DNA from: Neisseriaceae bacterium JH1-16
Lineage (GTDB): Bacteria > Pseudomonadota > Gammaproteobacteria > Burkholderiales > Chromobacteriaceae
Direction of reading: 5' to 3'
Length of the DNA: 64,000 nt
Assembly: GCA_025989215.1 (NCBI GenBank)
Contig: JAPDNP010000001.1
Coordinates: 930,001-994,000, forward strand
The translations under genes and the position numbers were made by a program. A model generated the notes under the pieces. The model did not search any database. It was not told the DNA's origin and saw only the letters and a list, made by a program, of their open reading frames with translations. Below are positions 7,949 through 17,488 of this stretch, one piece after another (position 1 is the stretch's first letter; every line of letters begins with the position of its first letter).

Positions 7949-9261
7949 TCATAGTTCGGCATCCGCCGTTGCGTGAACGCCATTCGCGCTGGAGGCGACC
8001 GACGATGCACTGCCTAGGTAGTTAAACAACGTCATCCAGTCGTTGGTCATGGCGATCCCGGTGCCGCTGCAATCCACGTTCTGATCAAGGTTTCGTACTT
8101 GCCCATTTGCTGCCTGCGGGTTGTAGGTCACGATGGCTGGCGCTGCACGCATTCGCACTGGATAGGTCCAGGTCAGGCTGTTTGTCGCTCCAGCACTGCC
8201 TGCCGTGACCTGCCGGCCGGACACGACACCAATGAAGCCCGTGTTTTGTGCCGGCGCCACATTCAGCGGGAAGGTTTTGCAGAAATAGCGCTGGCACAGC
8301 GCCAATTCGGTTTGTATATGACGCGGCTCGCACGGCGTGTCTGCAGCACCCTCAGCGCATTGCACCCTTGCGAGGTCGAAGACGATGTTTTGCTGCCCCA
8401 TGCCTGGCAGCGCCGTGGCGATGGTGACCCCTGCGTCGAGGTAGAACTGCACGGCCAGATAGTCGTCGCCATTCGTGCCGATGATCTTGCCCGCGATGCT
8501 TGGTAGGTCGACCGTGATCACGAACTTTTGCCACTGGCTGGTCAGCGCAATCAATTTGCCGAAAGTAATGACCGCCGCCGATGGTGCGCCCCCCCCGTGC
8601 CAAAGGTCTGCGAAAACGACACCGCCACATTCTTGTTGCCATCGGCCTTGGCTCTGAATGTCAGCGTGACTTTCTTACCAGCGAAGGTGCGCACGCTTTC
8701 AATTTTCTGCACCACGGTTGCATAGTTGTTGGTGCCGGCTACGGACGTAACGGCTGTGCGCAGAAAGTGGGTCGGCTCGCTTGGCACATCAGGTTGACCG
8801 AGCGCGAACGACTGGCGCGTCGTCGAGATGGTTGAGCCGTTGCTGCTTTGATACCAGCGGTCGGCCGTGTAGGCGTAAGACGTGAACGGGCCGGGACCGC
8901 GCTGCCAGATGTCGAAGTTGCCATTGATTAAGGCGTTCTTACGGAACACCTGCACCGGGAAACCCTGTGCGGGGTCGAACACGATATTTTGATCGCCAGC
9001 CGTGACCTGGCCCCGGTCGTTCACCGTGACCCGGTTGAATACGCCGGGTGCCAGGGTGACTCCGTTCTGGATCAACTTGGTAATCGCGGCTTTGACCTGG
9101 TCCTGTTTGGCCGCATCCGGCGCGATCCCGGCGCCGACCAGCACCGAGAGCAGCTCGCCCTGGATGGCGTTGAGCCAGGCAGCGGTCACAATCGTGCCCG
9201 GCTGGCTGGTGGCCGGGTTGCCGTCGTGGAACAACCCGTCCGATGAGTTAATAGCCTGCAT
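7949..9261 (-). pseudogene. Tail fibre protein, frame broken at a G8 tract
   Basis: The N-terminal frame (9261 to 8551) starts MQAINSSDGLFHDGNPATSQ, a common Mu/P2 tail fibre start, and reads through a receptor-binding-like region before going out of frame after FGTGG. The continuation (8554 to 7949) is in another frame. The switch coincides with eight consecutive C on the plus strand (8589-8596), that is G8 on the coding strand. Nine G would restore one protein of about 437 residues (GGAPSAAVITFGKLIALTSQ across the joint). This may be decay, an assembly error, or slipped-strand phase variation. Confidence 0.8.
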
Positions 9262-9263
9262 GG

Positions 9264-9833
9264 TTAGTGTTCCTGGTAGTCGAAGTAGACGAAGGTGTGC
9301 GCGGGTTTCAGGTCGCGGAAAACGCTTTCGAGGACTGGGTCGCCCAAGCTCGACAACCGGTCCCCGGCGACGGCCTGGCCGGCTTTGAATTGGTAGGCCA
9401 GCGAGGCGCTGCCATGCACGACTGCCAGCCAGACCCAGATGATTTCCGCCACCCAGACGGTGTCCGAGGCCATGCTCTCGCCGGCCCGGAACGGTTGCGG
9501 CTCCTGGATGGATATCTGGTAACCCAGGCCGGCGGCCAGGCGCGTGAAATACGGGATGGATAGGCCGCCGGTTTCGGCCAACTTGGCGAGCACCGCCTGC
9601 AGCCGTTGCTGGTAGCCCGCACCGGGTGACGGCGTGATGCCGCAGACGCGCTCCCAGTCGGGCAACATCTGCTCGGCATTGAATGGGGTGAGGCCACCCT
9701 TGGCGCGGTCGGCATTGGCGAGCGTGTCGTCCAGCGTCCGGCCCTCGGCGCTCAGTTCCGCCTGCAGCGCAGCGCCATTCGGGGCGTAGCTCACCGGCGG
9801 CAGCAGCAAGGCCAACAACTCGCGGTGGCTCAT
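9264..9833 (-). CDS. Mu gp48/YmfQ-like baseplate protein (DUF2313)
   Basis: 189 residues from ATG 9833, which overlaps the stop of the upstream baseplate gene (ATGA). MSHRELLALLLPPVSY with LPDWERVCGI and GYQISIQEPQPFRAGE is characteristic of the YmfQ/gp48 family, which sits at the tail tip between the J-like protein and the fibre. Stops 3 bases before the tail fibre start. An exact copy of the 10-mer repeat lies in it at 9573. Confidence 0.85.
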   Translation of the reverse strand: MSHRELLALLLPPVSYAPNGAALQAELSAEGRTLDDTLANADRAKGGLTPFNAEQMLPDWERVCGITPSPGAGYQQRLQAVLAKLAETGGLSIPYFTRLAAGLGYQISIQEPQPFRAGESMASDTVWVAEIIWVWLAVVHGSASLAYQFKAGQAVAGDRLSSLGDPVLESVFRDLKPAHTFVYFDYQEH

Positions 9834-10894
9834 GGCATCGGCACCACGTTGACGATGCCGAGGCGCACCCATTCCACCTTGGTGTCGTCGGTCACCGGCA
9901 CCATGTTGGTGGTCGGCTGCGTCACCGCACGGTCGACCACACCGGCCAGGTCGGAAATTAGTGCCTCGATGCGGCTCTTGATCGCCGTCTCGCCGGGGGC
10001 CAGTTGGCCGAAGTAGCCGGCCAGCGCGGTGCCGATCTGAGCCTTGGCAGCGTCGAGGGTGACACCAGGCAGCTGCACCGCGACGGCGACGTCGACTACC
10101 TTGGGTGTCGGCGCCAGTACCAGGAAGCTTTTGGCCGTCACCGGGCGCAGATCGTCGATATGGGCCTGCACGGCCGCCAAGGTGGCGGCCGAAGGCAGCT
10201 CGCCGGCCGAGGTGATAACCACGTCGACGGTGCCGAGGCCACGCCGTAACGGGTAGACATAGGCGGCGGTCACCCCGGTGACCTCCATCGCCCAGCGCCG
10301 GTAGTCATACTTATTGCCGCCGGCTGGCGGGCGACGGATCAGCTCCAGCAACCGGGCCAGCAGCTCGGCGTCGGACTCCTCGTCGACGCCGCCGGTCATC
10401 GTCACCAGCGTGGCCTGGCTGGCCACGCCGGACGGCGCGGCGCTCAGCTCCAGCAGCGAGCCGGCCGGCGCGTTGCTGGTGGTGCCGGTCACGGTGGCCA
10501 CCGCGTTGACGATGGCGCTGCCGGCGGCATCGAGAGTGGCGGCCGAACTGGTTGCGTAGCTGGAGCCGCCCAGCTTGGCGGTCAGCCCCGAGGGCACGGC
10601 TGCGCCCGGCGTGCCGCTGACGAGCAGTGTCCCCTGGGCGGTGGTCGGCTGCTTGCGGCTCAGGCCGCGCACCCGCGCATGCAGCTCCAGGAAGTCGCGG
10701 TCGGCGGTGTCGGGGAAGATCTGCCGGACGATCCACGCCTGGTGCTGGTACAGCCCCTCGACGACGCTGGCCACCGAGGTGGCCCGAACGAAGAAGTCGC
10801 TGTCCGGGCCGGTGTCGGCGTCGGGCCGCTGGTTCTTCAGGTCGCGCAGCAGGGTGTCGCGGATCGTGTCGAAAGGTGGAACGGCGAAGGGCAT
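9830..10894 (-). CDS. Baseplate J-like protein (Mu gp47)
   Basis: 354 residues. DTGPDSDFFVRATSVASVVEGLYQHQAWIVRQIFPDTADRD-type start and the later GGVDEESDAELLARLLELIRRPPAGGNKYDYRRWA core are hallmarks of the gp47/J baseplate family that builds the wedge of contractile tails. ATG start and full family length, so this gene looks intact. Carries an exact 10-mer repeat copy at 10003. In Mu the gene before it should be gp46; here that place is taken by an unrelated AT-rich frame. Confidence 0.9.
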   Translation of the reverse strand: MPFAVPPFDTIRDTLLRDLKNQRPDADTGPDSDFFVRATSVASVVEGLYQHQAWIVRQIFPDTADRDFLELHARVRGLSRKQPTTAQGTLLVSGTPGAAVPSGLTAKLGGSSYATSSAATLDAAGSAIVNAVATVTGTTSNAPAGSLLELSAAPSGVASQATLVTMTGGVDEESDAELLARLLELIRRPPAGGNKYDYRRWAMEVTGVTAAYVYPLRRGLGTVDVVITSAGELPSAATLAAVQAHIDDLRPVTAKSFLVLAPTPKVVDVAVAVQLPGVTLDAAKAQIGTALAGYFGQLAPGETAIKSRIEALISDLAGVVDRAVTQPTTNMVPVTDDTKVEWVRLGIVNVVPMP

Positions 10895-10905
10895 CAGCTA
10901 ACCCA

Positions 10906-11312
10906 TCACCGGATGTTGGAAGTGCTGGACGCGGCTGCTGGCAGCCTCGACCTCGATTCAACTAACTGCCATGCAACAGACTCAACTTCTGACCAAGCAC
11001 TGAAGACTGCCGCTCTTGGGCTGATACTCATCACTCGCAAGAGTGGATGAAGTTTTGAATCTTCTATTCTTTGGATCTCTTCTTGTAACTTGACTTTAGG
11101 TGGTTCGGACTCCGCAATTTGAGCGACCGCCTGAACCATCATTTCAACCGAAACCCCGTCCTTGGTGACTTGGACCTTAGTCATTCTTGTAAGGGCGTCT
11201 AACAGCCCATCTTTGAATTTCTCATTGAAAAAAATTGCCAGAGCACGAACCCGACAAGAACCGGCCAAGCTAATGAATCAACTAACTTGGTTAGAAAAGT
11301 AAAGAGATCCAT
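10906..11312 (-). pseudogene. Small membrane protein gene, frameshifted at a T7 run
   Basis: From ATG 11312 one frame reads MDLFTFLTKLVDSLAWPVLV followed by a hydrophobic stretch, a single membrane segment, and breaks at 7 consecutive A on the plus strand (11228-11234). The other frame continues NEKFKDGLLDALTRMTKVQV with a charged, helical cytoplasmic part. One additional base would join them. The C-terminal tail (ESRSRLPAAAS) probably reads across a joint into phage DNA. It is AT-richer than its neighbours and occupies the place where a gp46 gene is expected, so it is probably an inserted moron. Function unknown. Confidence 0.55.
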
Positions 11313-11354
11313 ATTTGTGGTAACCATTTGCAATTGTCTTTTACTGCGATGCTA

Positions 11355-11730
11355 TCACAATGGAATGCTGGTCTTCCCGCCTGAGTCTCCCGAGTGGATA
11401 TGACTCATCAGACTCTTACCCCCCGCCACCACATCCTCGCTGGTGGTGAGCTTGCCGGTCACCTTGGCCCCGTCGCCGCCCTGGATCGCCAACCCGCCGT
11501 TGCCGCTGATGAGCCCCTGGGCGGTCACCTGCTGGCTGGCAGTCAGCATCGGGGTGTTGAAGTCGGCTTTGTCGGTAGCGTTCACCTCCCAACTCTTGCA
11601 GTTCACCCGGTACACGTCGCACTCGGTCTCGATCACCCGGCCGCGCTTCAGCACGATCTTGGCGCCTTCGTCGGTGTAGAGCGCCACCTCGCCGGGCTTG
11701 AGCGCCTGCAGGCGGTAGCTGCCATGTGGA
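11355..11730 (-). pseudogene. Baseplate spike protein (gp45/V-like), C-terminal fragment
   Basis: The frame reads SYRLQALKPGEVALYTDEGA, then VVAGGKSLMSHIHSGDSGGK, the usual end of phage baseplate assembly protein V / Mu gp45 (the membrane-piercing spike). Only about 125 residues remain; upstream, at about 11725-11735, the sequence joins directly to the MuB-like gene, so the N-terminal domain and everything between MuB and this gene is deleted. No own ribosome site is visible. Confidence 0.75.
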
Positions 11731-12412
11731 TACGGGTCAGGTTGACTGACACCCGGCGCACCGAACCGTGAGCCAGCGTGACCACGTGGGCGAGCAGATC
11801 GTCCTCGATGGTGACTTCCGGGCAGTAAATCGGCGCGAGTTTACGGGCGTCCTCCAGGCTCACCGGCAGTGCAGGCATCCAGGCCATCACCCGGCTATGA
11901 AAACGCTCCCAGCGTTTGAGCTTCTGCGGGATGGTTTCCTCGCCGACCAGTAGCAACGTGCCTTGGCTGCCTTCGTAGATGTCGCGTACCAGCTCGATCA
12001 GATTGTCGGTTCGCAAGCAGAAGTCGAACTCGTCGACGATCAGCGGCCGGCGACTGGCGGCGAGTTGCTCGCACACTTGGTCGAGCAGGTGAGGGATCGT
12101 GCCGTGCGGCTTGATGCCCATTTCGAACAGGATCTTTTCCAGCAGCGCCTTGCGGTTCCAGGCGCTGCGCATCTGCACGTAGTAGCCGCGCGTCTGGTTA
12201 GCCAGGGCCGAGCACGCGATGGTCTTGCCCCGGCCCGCCTCGCCGTACATGACACCGATTCCGGGCAGCCCATCGACTCGCGACAGCAGTTTTTCAGCGG
12301 CCACGGCGACCAGGTCGAGGTTGGCGATGCTGGCCACGCGATTGACCATCGCTGGTGTTGCGCCATGATTTATGTTCCCTTTGTGGTTGATGCAGTGCCG
12401 TTGCAGCGGCAA
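11648..12412 (-). pseudogene. MuB-like transposition ATPase, C-terminally truncated
   Basis: The AAA-type ATPase of BcepMu/Mu-like phages that selects target DNA and activates the transposase. Walker A GEAGRGKT and Walker B RRPLIVDEFDF are present, as is a TRGYYVQMRSAWNRKALLEK segment typical of the short MuB-like helpers. After VSVNLTRI (about 11735) the frame runs into out-of-frame baseplate sequence to 11648, marking the deletion joint. The start is uncertain: TTG 12412 keeps close spacing to the transposase stop, ATG 12349 is the first Met. Confidence 0.75.
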
Positions 12413-12419
12413 TGTGTCG

Positions 12420-13917
12420 TTAAGCGCTCTTGCGCTGGTATGTTCGGAATTCGGCGGTCGCTTGGTAGGTGAGCCGCCATTTCCTTGCCTTCTCGTTGTC
12501 GATTTCCCCTTCGTTCATCCCGTTCAGCCGTTGCCATTCCGCCCAGCGTGCCTCCGACGTTGTCGGTACCGCCCAGGCAGGGACGTCCGCGCCCGATGCC
12601 GGCGCAGCCTCTTGCACCGCTACCGGCTCATTCGCCACCGGCACCACCTCGACCACTTCCAGCTCCCGAGCCCGCTGAGCCAGTTGCTCGCGGTTGATGG
12701 TCAAGAAGCCGGGGATGGTCACGGTCTCGACGTGCTCCAGCGCCGGAGCGCCGCGCCGTTCCTCGCGCACCTCAGTGAGCTTCGCTTCCAGGCGTTTTTC
12801 TCGGCCGGCCGCGCGCTTCTCGCGGGCACGGTCGATGACCGACTTCGGCATGTAGTCGCGCTTGTTAGCGTCCAGACCCGCCGTGCAGAGGAAGCGGCCC
12901 TCGTTGTCGTAGACCCAGACGGTGCGGGGATCGTGGATGTCATAGCCGACCCGTAGCTGCTTGCCGTGAAACTCCTCCAGCGCGCGAGCGAAGTACCGGT
13001 TGCCCAGCATTTCGATTTCGCAACGGCGCACCGTGCGCAACATCTGCGGACGGAACAGCGGGCGGGCTTCGTCATCGGTGACGCGATGCGCCTCGAACCC
13101 TTGGGCGATGTGCAGCGCCCACCTCTCGTTCGGGGTCATGTGCCGGCGACGGCCTGTTAGGGGGTCGGTGGTTTTGGGGAGGCTGCGATGGGGCCGGTCG
13201 TTGTACTCGGCGACCTTCTCTTCGCAGAAGGCCACGAAGCGCTCCCAGGCCATCAGCGGCATGGAGGTCACCACGCCAGGCTTGGCGATGGCTTTGCGTG
13301 ACAACTTGAACGTCGCCAGCTTGGCCTCTCGATCCATGTCATGGCCGATGTAGCCAGGCAGGCTCTTGGCCGCGTTTACCCAGATGGTCTGGTGCAGCTT
13401 CTCGATCACGCCGCGCGCCTGGGAGTTGTACGGCAGGCTGCTCACCATCTCGATGCCGAGCCGGGCCATGAAGCCAGTGACCACGTCGTTCATCATCTGG
13501 TTCTTGTAGCCCGAGACGTGCCATATCGATCAGCGTCGAGGCGGCTTTTTTCATGGGATAGCCGGAGCGCTGCATCAGCAGCTCTAACGTCTGCAGTACA
13601 CCGCGGCGGGCATCGGTCTTCAGTGACAGGGCCTCGGTTTCGATCAAAGGCAGCTGCTCTTCTCGGCGCGCCGGAAGCGAAGGAGTATTCATCGACGAAG
13701 CGATGGCTTTGGCGGCCTTGTTCTTGATTGCGGCCATGACGCCGGCGGGTAGGGCATATTCGCGTCGGGTGCCGCCGATGCCTTTTTTCTCAACAAAAGC
13801 CCATTGCTCGCGGTCTGCCTTGTCGCGAAACGCAACCTTAGTAGTCGGCAGTCCAGGTAACTTCATCGCTGCCAGCTCTGCCGCGCTGTAGTGGGTTTTG
13901 ATTTCGGCTGGACTCAT
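12420..13917 (-). pseudogene. MuA-like transposase with internal deletion
   Basis: Two frames make one broken gene. From ATG 13917 the first 140 or so residues carry a MuA-type winged-helix domain (YSAAELAAMKLPGLPTTKVA, KGIGGTRREYALPA) and then break near 13510. The second frame resumes at GYKNQMMNDVVTGFMARLGI and SLPYNSQARGVIEKLHQTIW, which holds the catalytic Glu, and runs through the C-terminal domain to 12420. About 200 residues with the two catalytic Asp are missing compared with a MuA of about 660. It cannot transpose. Confidence 0.85.
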
Positions 13918-14393
13918 AGCACGTCCCCAAACAGACTCAGTTCCGGCTCGCTGGTTTTCAGCACGTTCTCACGTTGGTAGGCGAGCTGGGCCAAGGTTCG
14001 GGAAATCGCCGAGACGGTTTCTTCCAGGGCGCCGCTCTTCTCGTAGAAACGCACCAGCAAAGCCATGGCCTCAGCAAAGTTGCCCTGCACCTCGGCCAGT
14101 TCCGCGACTCCGGCTTTCTTGCCAGCCGGGATATCGATCACCACTTTGTTGCCGTGAGCCAGGCAAAGGTACTCGCTGACAAAAGCAGCACCGCAGAACG
14201 CTTCGAACTGGCGCACCCGGTTAAGTGGCATGGAGACCTCTGCTAGCCAGCGGTACAGCGTCTTCACCTCAACCCCCATCAGGTCGGCGAGGACTTTTAT
14301 CGTGCGACGCTGCTCGGCCGCGAACTCGATGCACAGTTCGAAAGCCTCGGACAGGCTGGAAGGGCGGACAGATTTCCAGTTTCGTTTTCGCAT
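13914..14393 (-). CDS. Phage early regulatory protein with HTH-like region
   Basis: 159 residues, stop overlapping the MuA start by 4 bases. The N-terminal part (AAEQRRTIKVLADLMGVEVKTLYRWLAEVS) looks like a helix-turn-helix; the C-terminal half is helical, with ALVRFYEKSGALEETVSAIS. Proteins of this type sit between ner and A in BcepMu-like phages; the precise role is not known to me. Expected to be in the early operon repressed by the phage repressor. Confidence 0.6.
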   Translation of the reverse strand: MRKRNWKSVRPSSLSEAFELCIEFAAEQRRTIKVLADLMGVEVKTLYRWLAEVSMPLNRVRQFEAFCGAAFVSEYLCLAHGNKVVIDIPAGKKAGVAELAEVQGNFAEAMALLVRFYEKSGALEETVSAISRTLAQLAYQRENVLKTSEPELSLFGDVL

Positions 14394-14459
14394 TGCCTTT
14401 TCCTCACACCAGGGAAACGTAAACGTGGCGCTTTACAGGCCCCGCACTTACGATTCCAG

Positions 14460-14765
14460 TCATGCAATCGCTGCTGTAAACGCAGCACCTGTTAATGCAG
14501 AGGCAAGAGGAGGTAAAACCGGCTTAAAATGGCGTTTCTCGTAGCGACTCGGCCAGATGGTTTCGGGTGCTTCACCGATGGCGGCAGCAATGATGCGTTC
14601 TGCCTTCGGCCACGGACGGTCCAGTGCGTTGTTCAGTGCCCCCGCACTCAACCCAACCTCTAGAGACAGTCTGCGAAGCGACCAACCTTTCTTGTGCAGG
14701 GCCGCCACGATGTCCGCCCGGTGCCAATCGTGGGCGGCTTTTTTTGCGGCGCTCGGTGTGTTCAT
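14460..14765 (-). CDS. ner: Ner-like phage regulator
   Basis: 101 residues with the Ner/Nlp family signature: DWHRADIVAALHKKGWSLRR, LSLEVGLSAGALNNALDRPW, PKAERIIAAAIGEAPETIWP. In Mu, Ner is a small DNA-binding protein that turns down both early and repressor promoters and helps the lytic switch. It is the first gene of the leftward early operon, divergent from the repressor at 14975, with the operator region between them. Looks intact. Confidence 0.85.
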   Translation of the reverse strand: MNTPSAAKKAAHDWHRADIVAALHKKGWSLRRLSLEVGLSAGALNNALDRPWPKAERIIAAAIGEAPETIWPSRYEKRHFKPVLPPLASALTGAAFTAAIA

Positions 14766-14819
14766 TCCGTAACCCTTTGCGTTGATTAGGTGAATGCATC
14801 ATAAAGCGCAAAGAACTGG

Positions 14820-14965
14820 AAAGTCAAAGTGGAAAGTTAACTTTCCGCTTTACTGGTGGAGGTAAATTTACACTCGCCAATCTAACCGAATGATTTAATT
14901 GATGTTTTAGTGAAGCGAAAAGTGCAAGGCAAGCGACAAGCAATCTTTTCGCTTAGCAAAGGGGT
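14820..14965. promoter_or_regulatory. Phage switch operator region
   Basis: The gap between ner and the repressor holds repeated operator-like words: palindrome GGAAAGTTAACTTTCC at 14828-14843 and the inverted pair AAGCGAAAAG (14915-14924) / CTTTTCGCTT (14945-14954), plus several GGAAAGT/AAGTGGAAAG variants nearby. The layout is as expected for binding of the Mu-type repressor and Ner over divergent promoters. No promoter hexamers stand out clearly. Confidence 0.6.
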
Positions 14966-14974
14966 AAGTGGAAA

Positions 14975-15433
14975 GTGAAGAAGCTGCTGTCATCGAGCGA
15001 AATTGCAGAGCTGAAGCTACCCGGCCTCCCTACGACAAAGGTCGCAATTGCTTCTAGAGCGGAGCGTGAGGGCTGGCACTGCGAGGAACGTACCGGCCTT
15101 GGCGGCACTCGCCGTGTCTATGAGATTCCCGCGCGTTATCTGCCGTCAGAGCAGACCCAGGAGTCCGCGGCAACAACGGCGCAAGTGGATAGCGCTACTG
15201 GACAAGGGCAAGGGGGCAATGTGACCGGCCCCATCGTCGCGGGCTCCTCCCAAGTCAATCTTGAGATGCTCCAGCTGGTCGAGACAACCCTTGAGGAATG
15301 GTTGCAGGAAAAGGGCTTGCGCTTGAAGCCTGAACGGCGAGGCGCAGTATTGGCAGTGCTCTACGACTACGTCGTCAACAAGCACGCGAGCAACGAAGAT
15401 ATCCAGCGCCTCCTAAAGGTCCTGTCTGCCTGA
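14975..15433 (+). CDS. Mu-type phage repressor (c-like)
   Basis: 152 residues from GTG 14975. The first 55 residues form the same winged-helix type as the MuA N-terminus (ELKLPGLPTTKVAIASRAER, TGLGGTRRVYEIPARYL), as in Mu where repressor and transposase share operator binding. A Gln/Gly/Thr-rich linker follows, then a helical C-terminal segment (LKPERRGAVLAVLYDYVVNK) likely for oligomerisation. Divergent from ner. Appears intact, so the remnant could still confer immunity. Confidence 0.85.
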   Translation: MKKLLSSSEIAELKLPGLPTTKVAIASRAEREGWHCEERTGLGGTRRVYEIPARYLPSEQTQESAATTAQVDSATGQGQGGNVTGPIVAGSSQVNLEMLQLVETTLEEWLQEKGLRLKPERRGAVLAVLYDYVVNKHASNEDIQRLLKVLSA

Positions 15434-15658
15434 TTGGGTTCAAAATGACGAAAGCTATGCTTCTGGGCTTTGCTTTTCGCGTAACCCATGCTCGAGCACC
15501 AAAAGGTCAAACTAGACCTGAAACGACTGCTGGATGGAGCATTCGAGCCAGCTGCCTCGGCTGTAGCCCAAAAGCCATGCAAGACCGACCAGGAAGCAGC
15601 TAACGACGATCACTTTGGCAAAGGAGACATTCAACCTCTCCCAGTCAGATCGCATTCC

Positions 15659-15705
15659 TGTGACAAAAACGGCGCAAACCTGCTCAAGGTTGCGCCGTTT
15701 TTCAT
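15659..15705 (+). terminator. Bidirectional-looking terminator
   Basis: Inverted repeat AACGGCGCAAACCT / AGGTTGCGCCGTT (one bulge), with A-run before and five T after. Probably near the prophage/host border. The surrounding gap 15434-15936 has no convincing gene; I did not find a clear phage end. Confidence 0.7.
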
Positions 15706-15936
15706 CGCTTTCCTGCATTTCTTTCTCGACGACCCAGGACAGTGGATAGCCGCATGGTTATTGGCTTTCTGGCCATTTCTTTCCCCGACTAGCCTGGTGT
15801 CAAACTGCCCCCCACACCCGCTTGACTAACTCGGCACGAGGAGCCGTGCGACCCTAAACGTCCCTACGCGTCGAGTCACTGGCTACTCAAGCCTATGATT
15901 AGACTGCCAAAGTGGAAAACCAAGCAGGGGCTGCTC

Positions 15937-16665
15937 ATGAGCGAATTCCGACGCTTCGAGCTGAACAGGCACGGCCGCGACTGGGTGGTCGGGGATCTGC
16001 ATGGCTGCTTCGGCCTATTGGAACGGTTACTACGGGCAATCGATTTTCAGACGAGAACAGATCGACTGTTTTCAGTGGGCGACCTGGTGGACCGTGGACC
16101 GGACTCTGCAGCCGTGATGAATTGGCTGGCGCTGCCGTGGTTCTATAGCGTACGCGGCAACCATGAACAGACCGCACTCGACACCAATCTCAATGACCCG
16201 GCAGAAGAAGCATTCTACGAGGACATAGGCGGTGCGTGGTTCATTAACTCACAACGGTCAGCCCAAGCTGCATACCGAAGCGTATTCAAAAAACTACCAC
16301 TGGCAATTGAAGTGACAACGAAAGAGGGGGCTGTGGGAATCGTACACGCCGACTGCCCCCTACCGACCTGGGCGCAGTTCATTGCTGCATTGACGGGCAA
16401 AGAGATAGACAACCGGATTCAGCAAGCTGCGCAGTGGAGCCGCTCGCGCAGCCTACATCAAGACGCGAGCGGTCTTCCCGACCTGCGGGCCCTGATAGTT
16501 GGGCATACTCCGCATGACGTACCAGAAACGCTCGGCAACGTAGTCAATATCGATACCGGGGCCGTTTACGGGAATACCCTGACCGCCCTCTGCCTACAGA
16601 CACTAGATACGGTTTCGGTAAGACACCCGTTAAGCGGCCGCGGCTCGGTCGACCTCAGGGGTTGA
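15937..16665 (+). CDS. Serine/threonine protein phosphatase, PrpA/PrpB type
   Basis: About 242 residues of the metallophosphoesterase fold. Metal-binding blocks are in order: VVGDLHGCFG, VGDLVDRGPDSAAV, VRGNHE, then IVHADCP and IVGHTPHD. These match the small PP2A-like bacterial and lambda-phage phosphatases. ATG 15937 gives the usual N-terminus; an in-frame ATG at 15895 would add 14 basic residues. Single gene after the prophage border, so it could be host or a phage cargo gene. Confidence 0.85.
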   Translation: MSEFRRFELNRHGRDWVVGDLHGCFGLLERLLRAIDFQTRTDRLFSVGDLVDRGPDSAAVMNWLALPWFYSVRGNHEQTALDTNLNDPAEEAFYEDIGGAWFINSQRSAQAAYRSVFKKLPLAIEVTTKEGAVGIVHADCPLPTWAQFIAALTGKEIDNRIQQAAQWSRSRSLHQDASGLPDLRALIVGHTPHDVPETLGNVVNIDTGAVYGNTLTALCLQTLDTVSVRHPLSGRGSVDLRG

Positions 16666-16912
16666 GCATTGCGGAGGTCAACAGGAAGTCATGTGCCCCA
16701 TGTCTGACCACGAACCCTTCGATACGAGACGCGAACTGATCCCAATGCTTCTTCAATGCCGAAGCCGAACCCTCGACGCCAGCTTGATCGACGCGAAGAA
16801 AGTCATCGATGGCCTCGTCGACAATGTGAAAGTGCACGGGTACACCATTGAGCCGAGCATGAACCATGATCTCACGATGTCCATCCGGCCTTGCTTCTGT
16901 CAGCTCTAGCAT
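16655..16912 (-). CDS. Small DUF1488-like hypothetical protein
   Basis: 85 residues from ATG 16912, chosen because AGGAG lies 6 bases upstream. The layout (beta-rich start HREIMVHARLNGVPVHFHIV, then a helical half with WDQFASRIEGFVVRHGA) resembles DUF1488 proteins, whose function is unknown. Convergent with the phosphatase gene; the two ends overlap by 11 bases. Confidence 0.5.
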   Translation of the reverse strand: MLELTEARPDGHREIMVHARLNGVPVHFHIVDEAIDDFLRVDQAGVEGSASALKKHWDQFASRIEGFVVRHGAHDFLLTSAMLNP

Positions 16913-17074
16913 GGTCAGCTCCTGTCTCATTCCTGACCGTCATCCCCTGCATGCCGCGCGGGCAAGCATCCAATAGGTTTCCGAGTAAAGGGCGACTCGG
17001 AGCGAGACGGACCGACGCCCCGACCGACCTCACGGTCGATTCGGATTACCGGTCCGGTGGTGACAACAACAGCC

Positions 17075-17269
17075 TTATTGCTGCGGTGCCTGACTTGGCT
17101 GTGCCGAGCTTTGCCCCTGCGGCTGGCCCTGGCTGGCCTTGGCCATTTGTGCAGCCTTCATCGCTTCGCGTTGCTCATGCTGAATGATGCCATTAGCGTC
17201 GCCCTTTTCGGCAAAGGCAGCCGTCGAGCTGACGGCGACAAGAAGGGCAAGAAGAACGTGCTTACTCAT
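17075..17269 (-). CDS. Small secreted Gln-rich protein
   Basis: 64 residues from the second of two adjacent ATGs (GAGGAG 7 bases upstream). A clear signal peptide (MSKHVLLALLVAVSSTAAFA) is followed by a short, charged then Gln/Pro/Ser-rich tail. No family recognised. The nearest promoter-like element is at 17489-17530, which would give a leader of about 210 bases. Confidence 0.6.
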   Translation of the reverse strand: MSKHVLLALLVAVSSTAAFAEKGDANGIIQHEQREAMKAAQMAKASQGQPQGQSSAQPSQAPQQ

Positions 17270-17488
17270 CATGAAACTCCTCAACAGTAGTCAGTGCTTC
17301 TTTATGGCGTTGATGCGCGTTTCCCCCTGGCTCGGCAATGGCCGGTAAGTCAACATCATCATTTCCGTTGAAGTGGACTAGGTTGCCAACCCACTTCGAC
17401 AACAACAATCTTTCCAAAAGAACCAACACATCACCATTTTTGGGGGAAATCTTATGAAATTCTTAATGCTTATCGCGAATCTGTTTGC

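Noticed and set aside
15512-15718. 68-codon minus-strand frame with one hydrophobic stretch
   Set aside because: Its start lies within or next to the strong terminator at 15659-15705 and it has no ribosome site.
15434-15890. Left end of the Mu-like prophage
   Set aside because: Some MuA-site-like words (TTTTCGCG) occur near 15470, but no end with a target duplication can be shown by eye.
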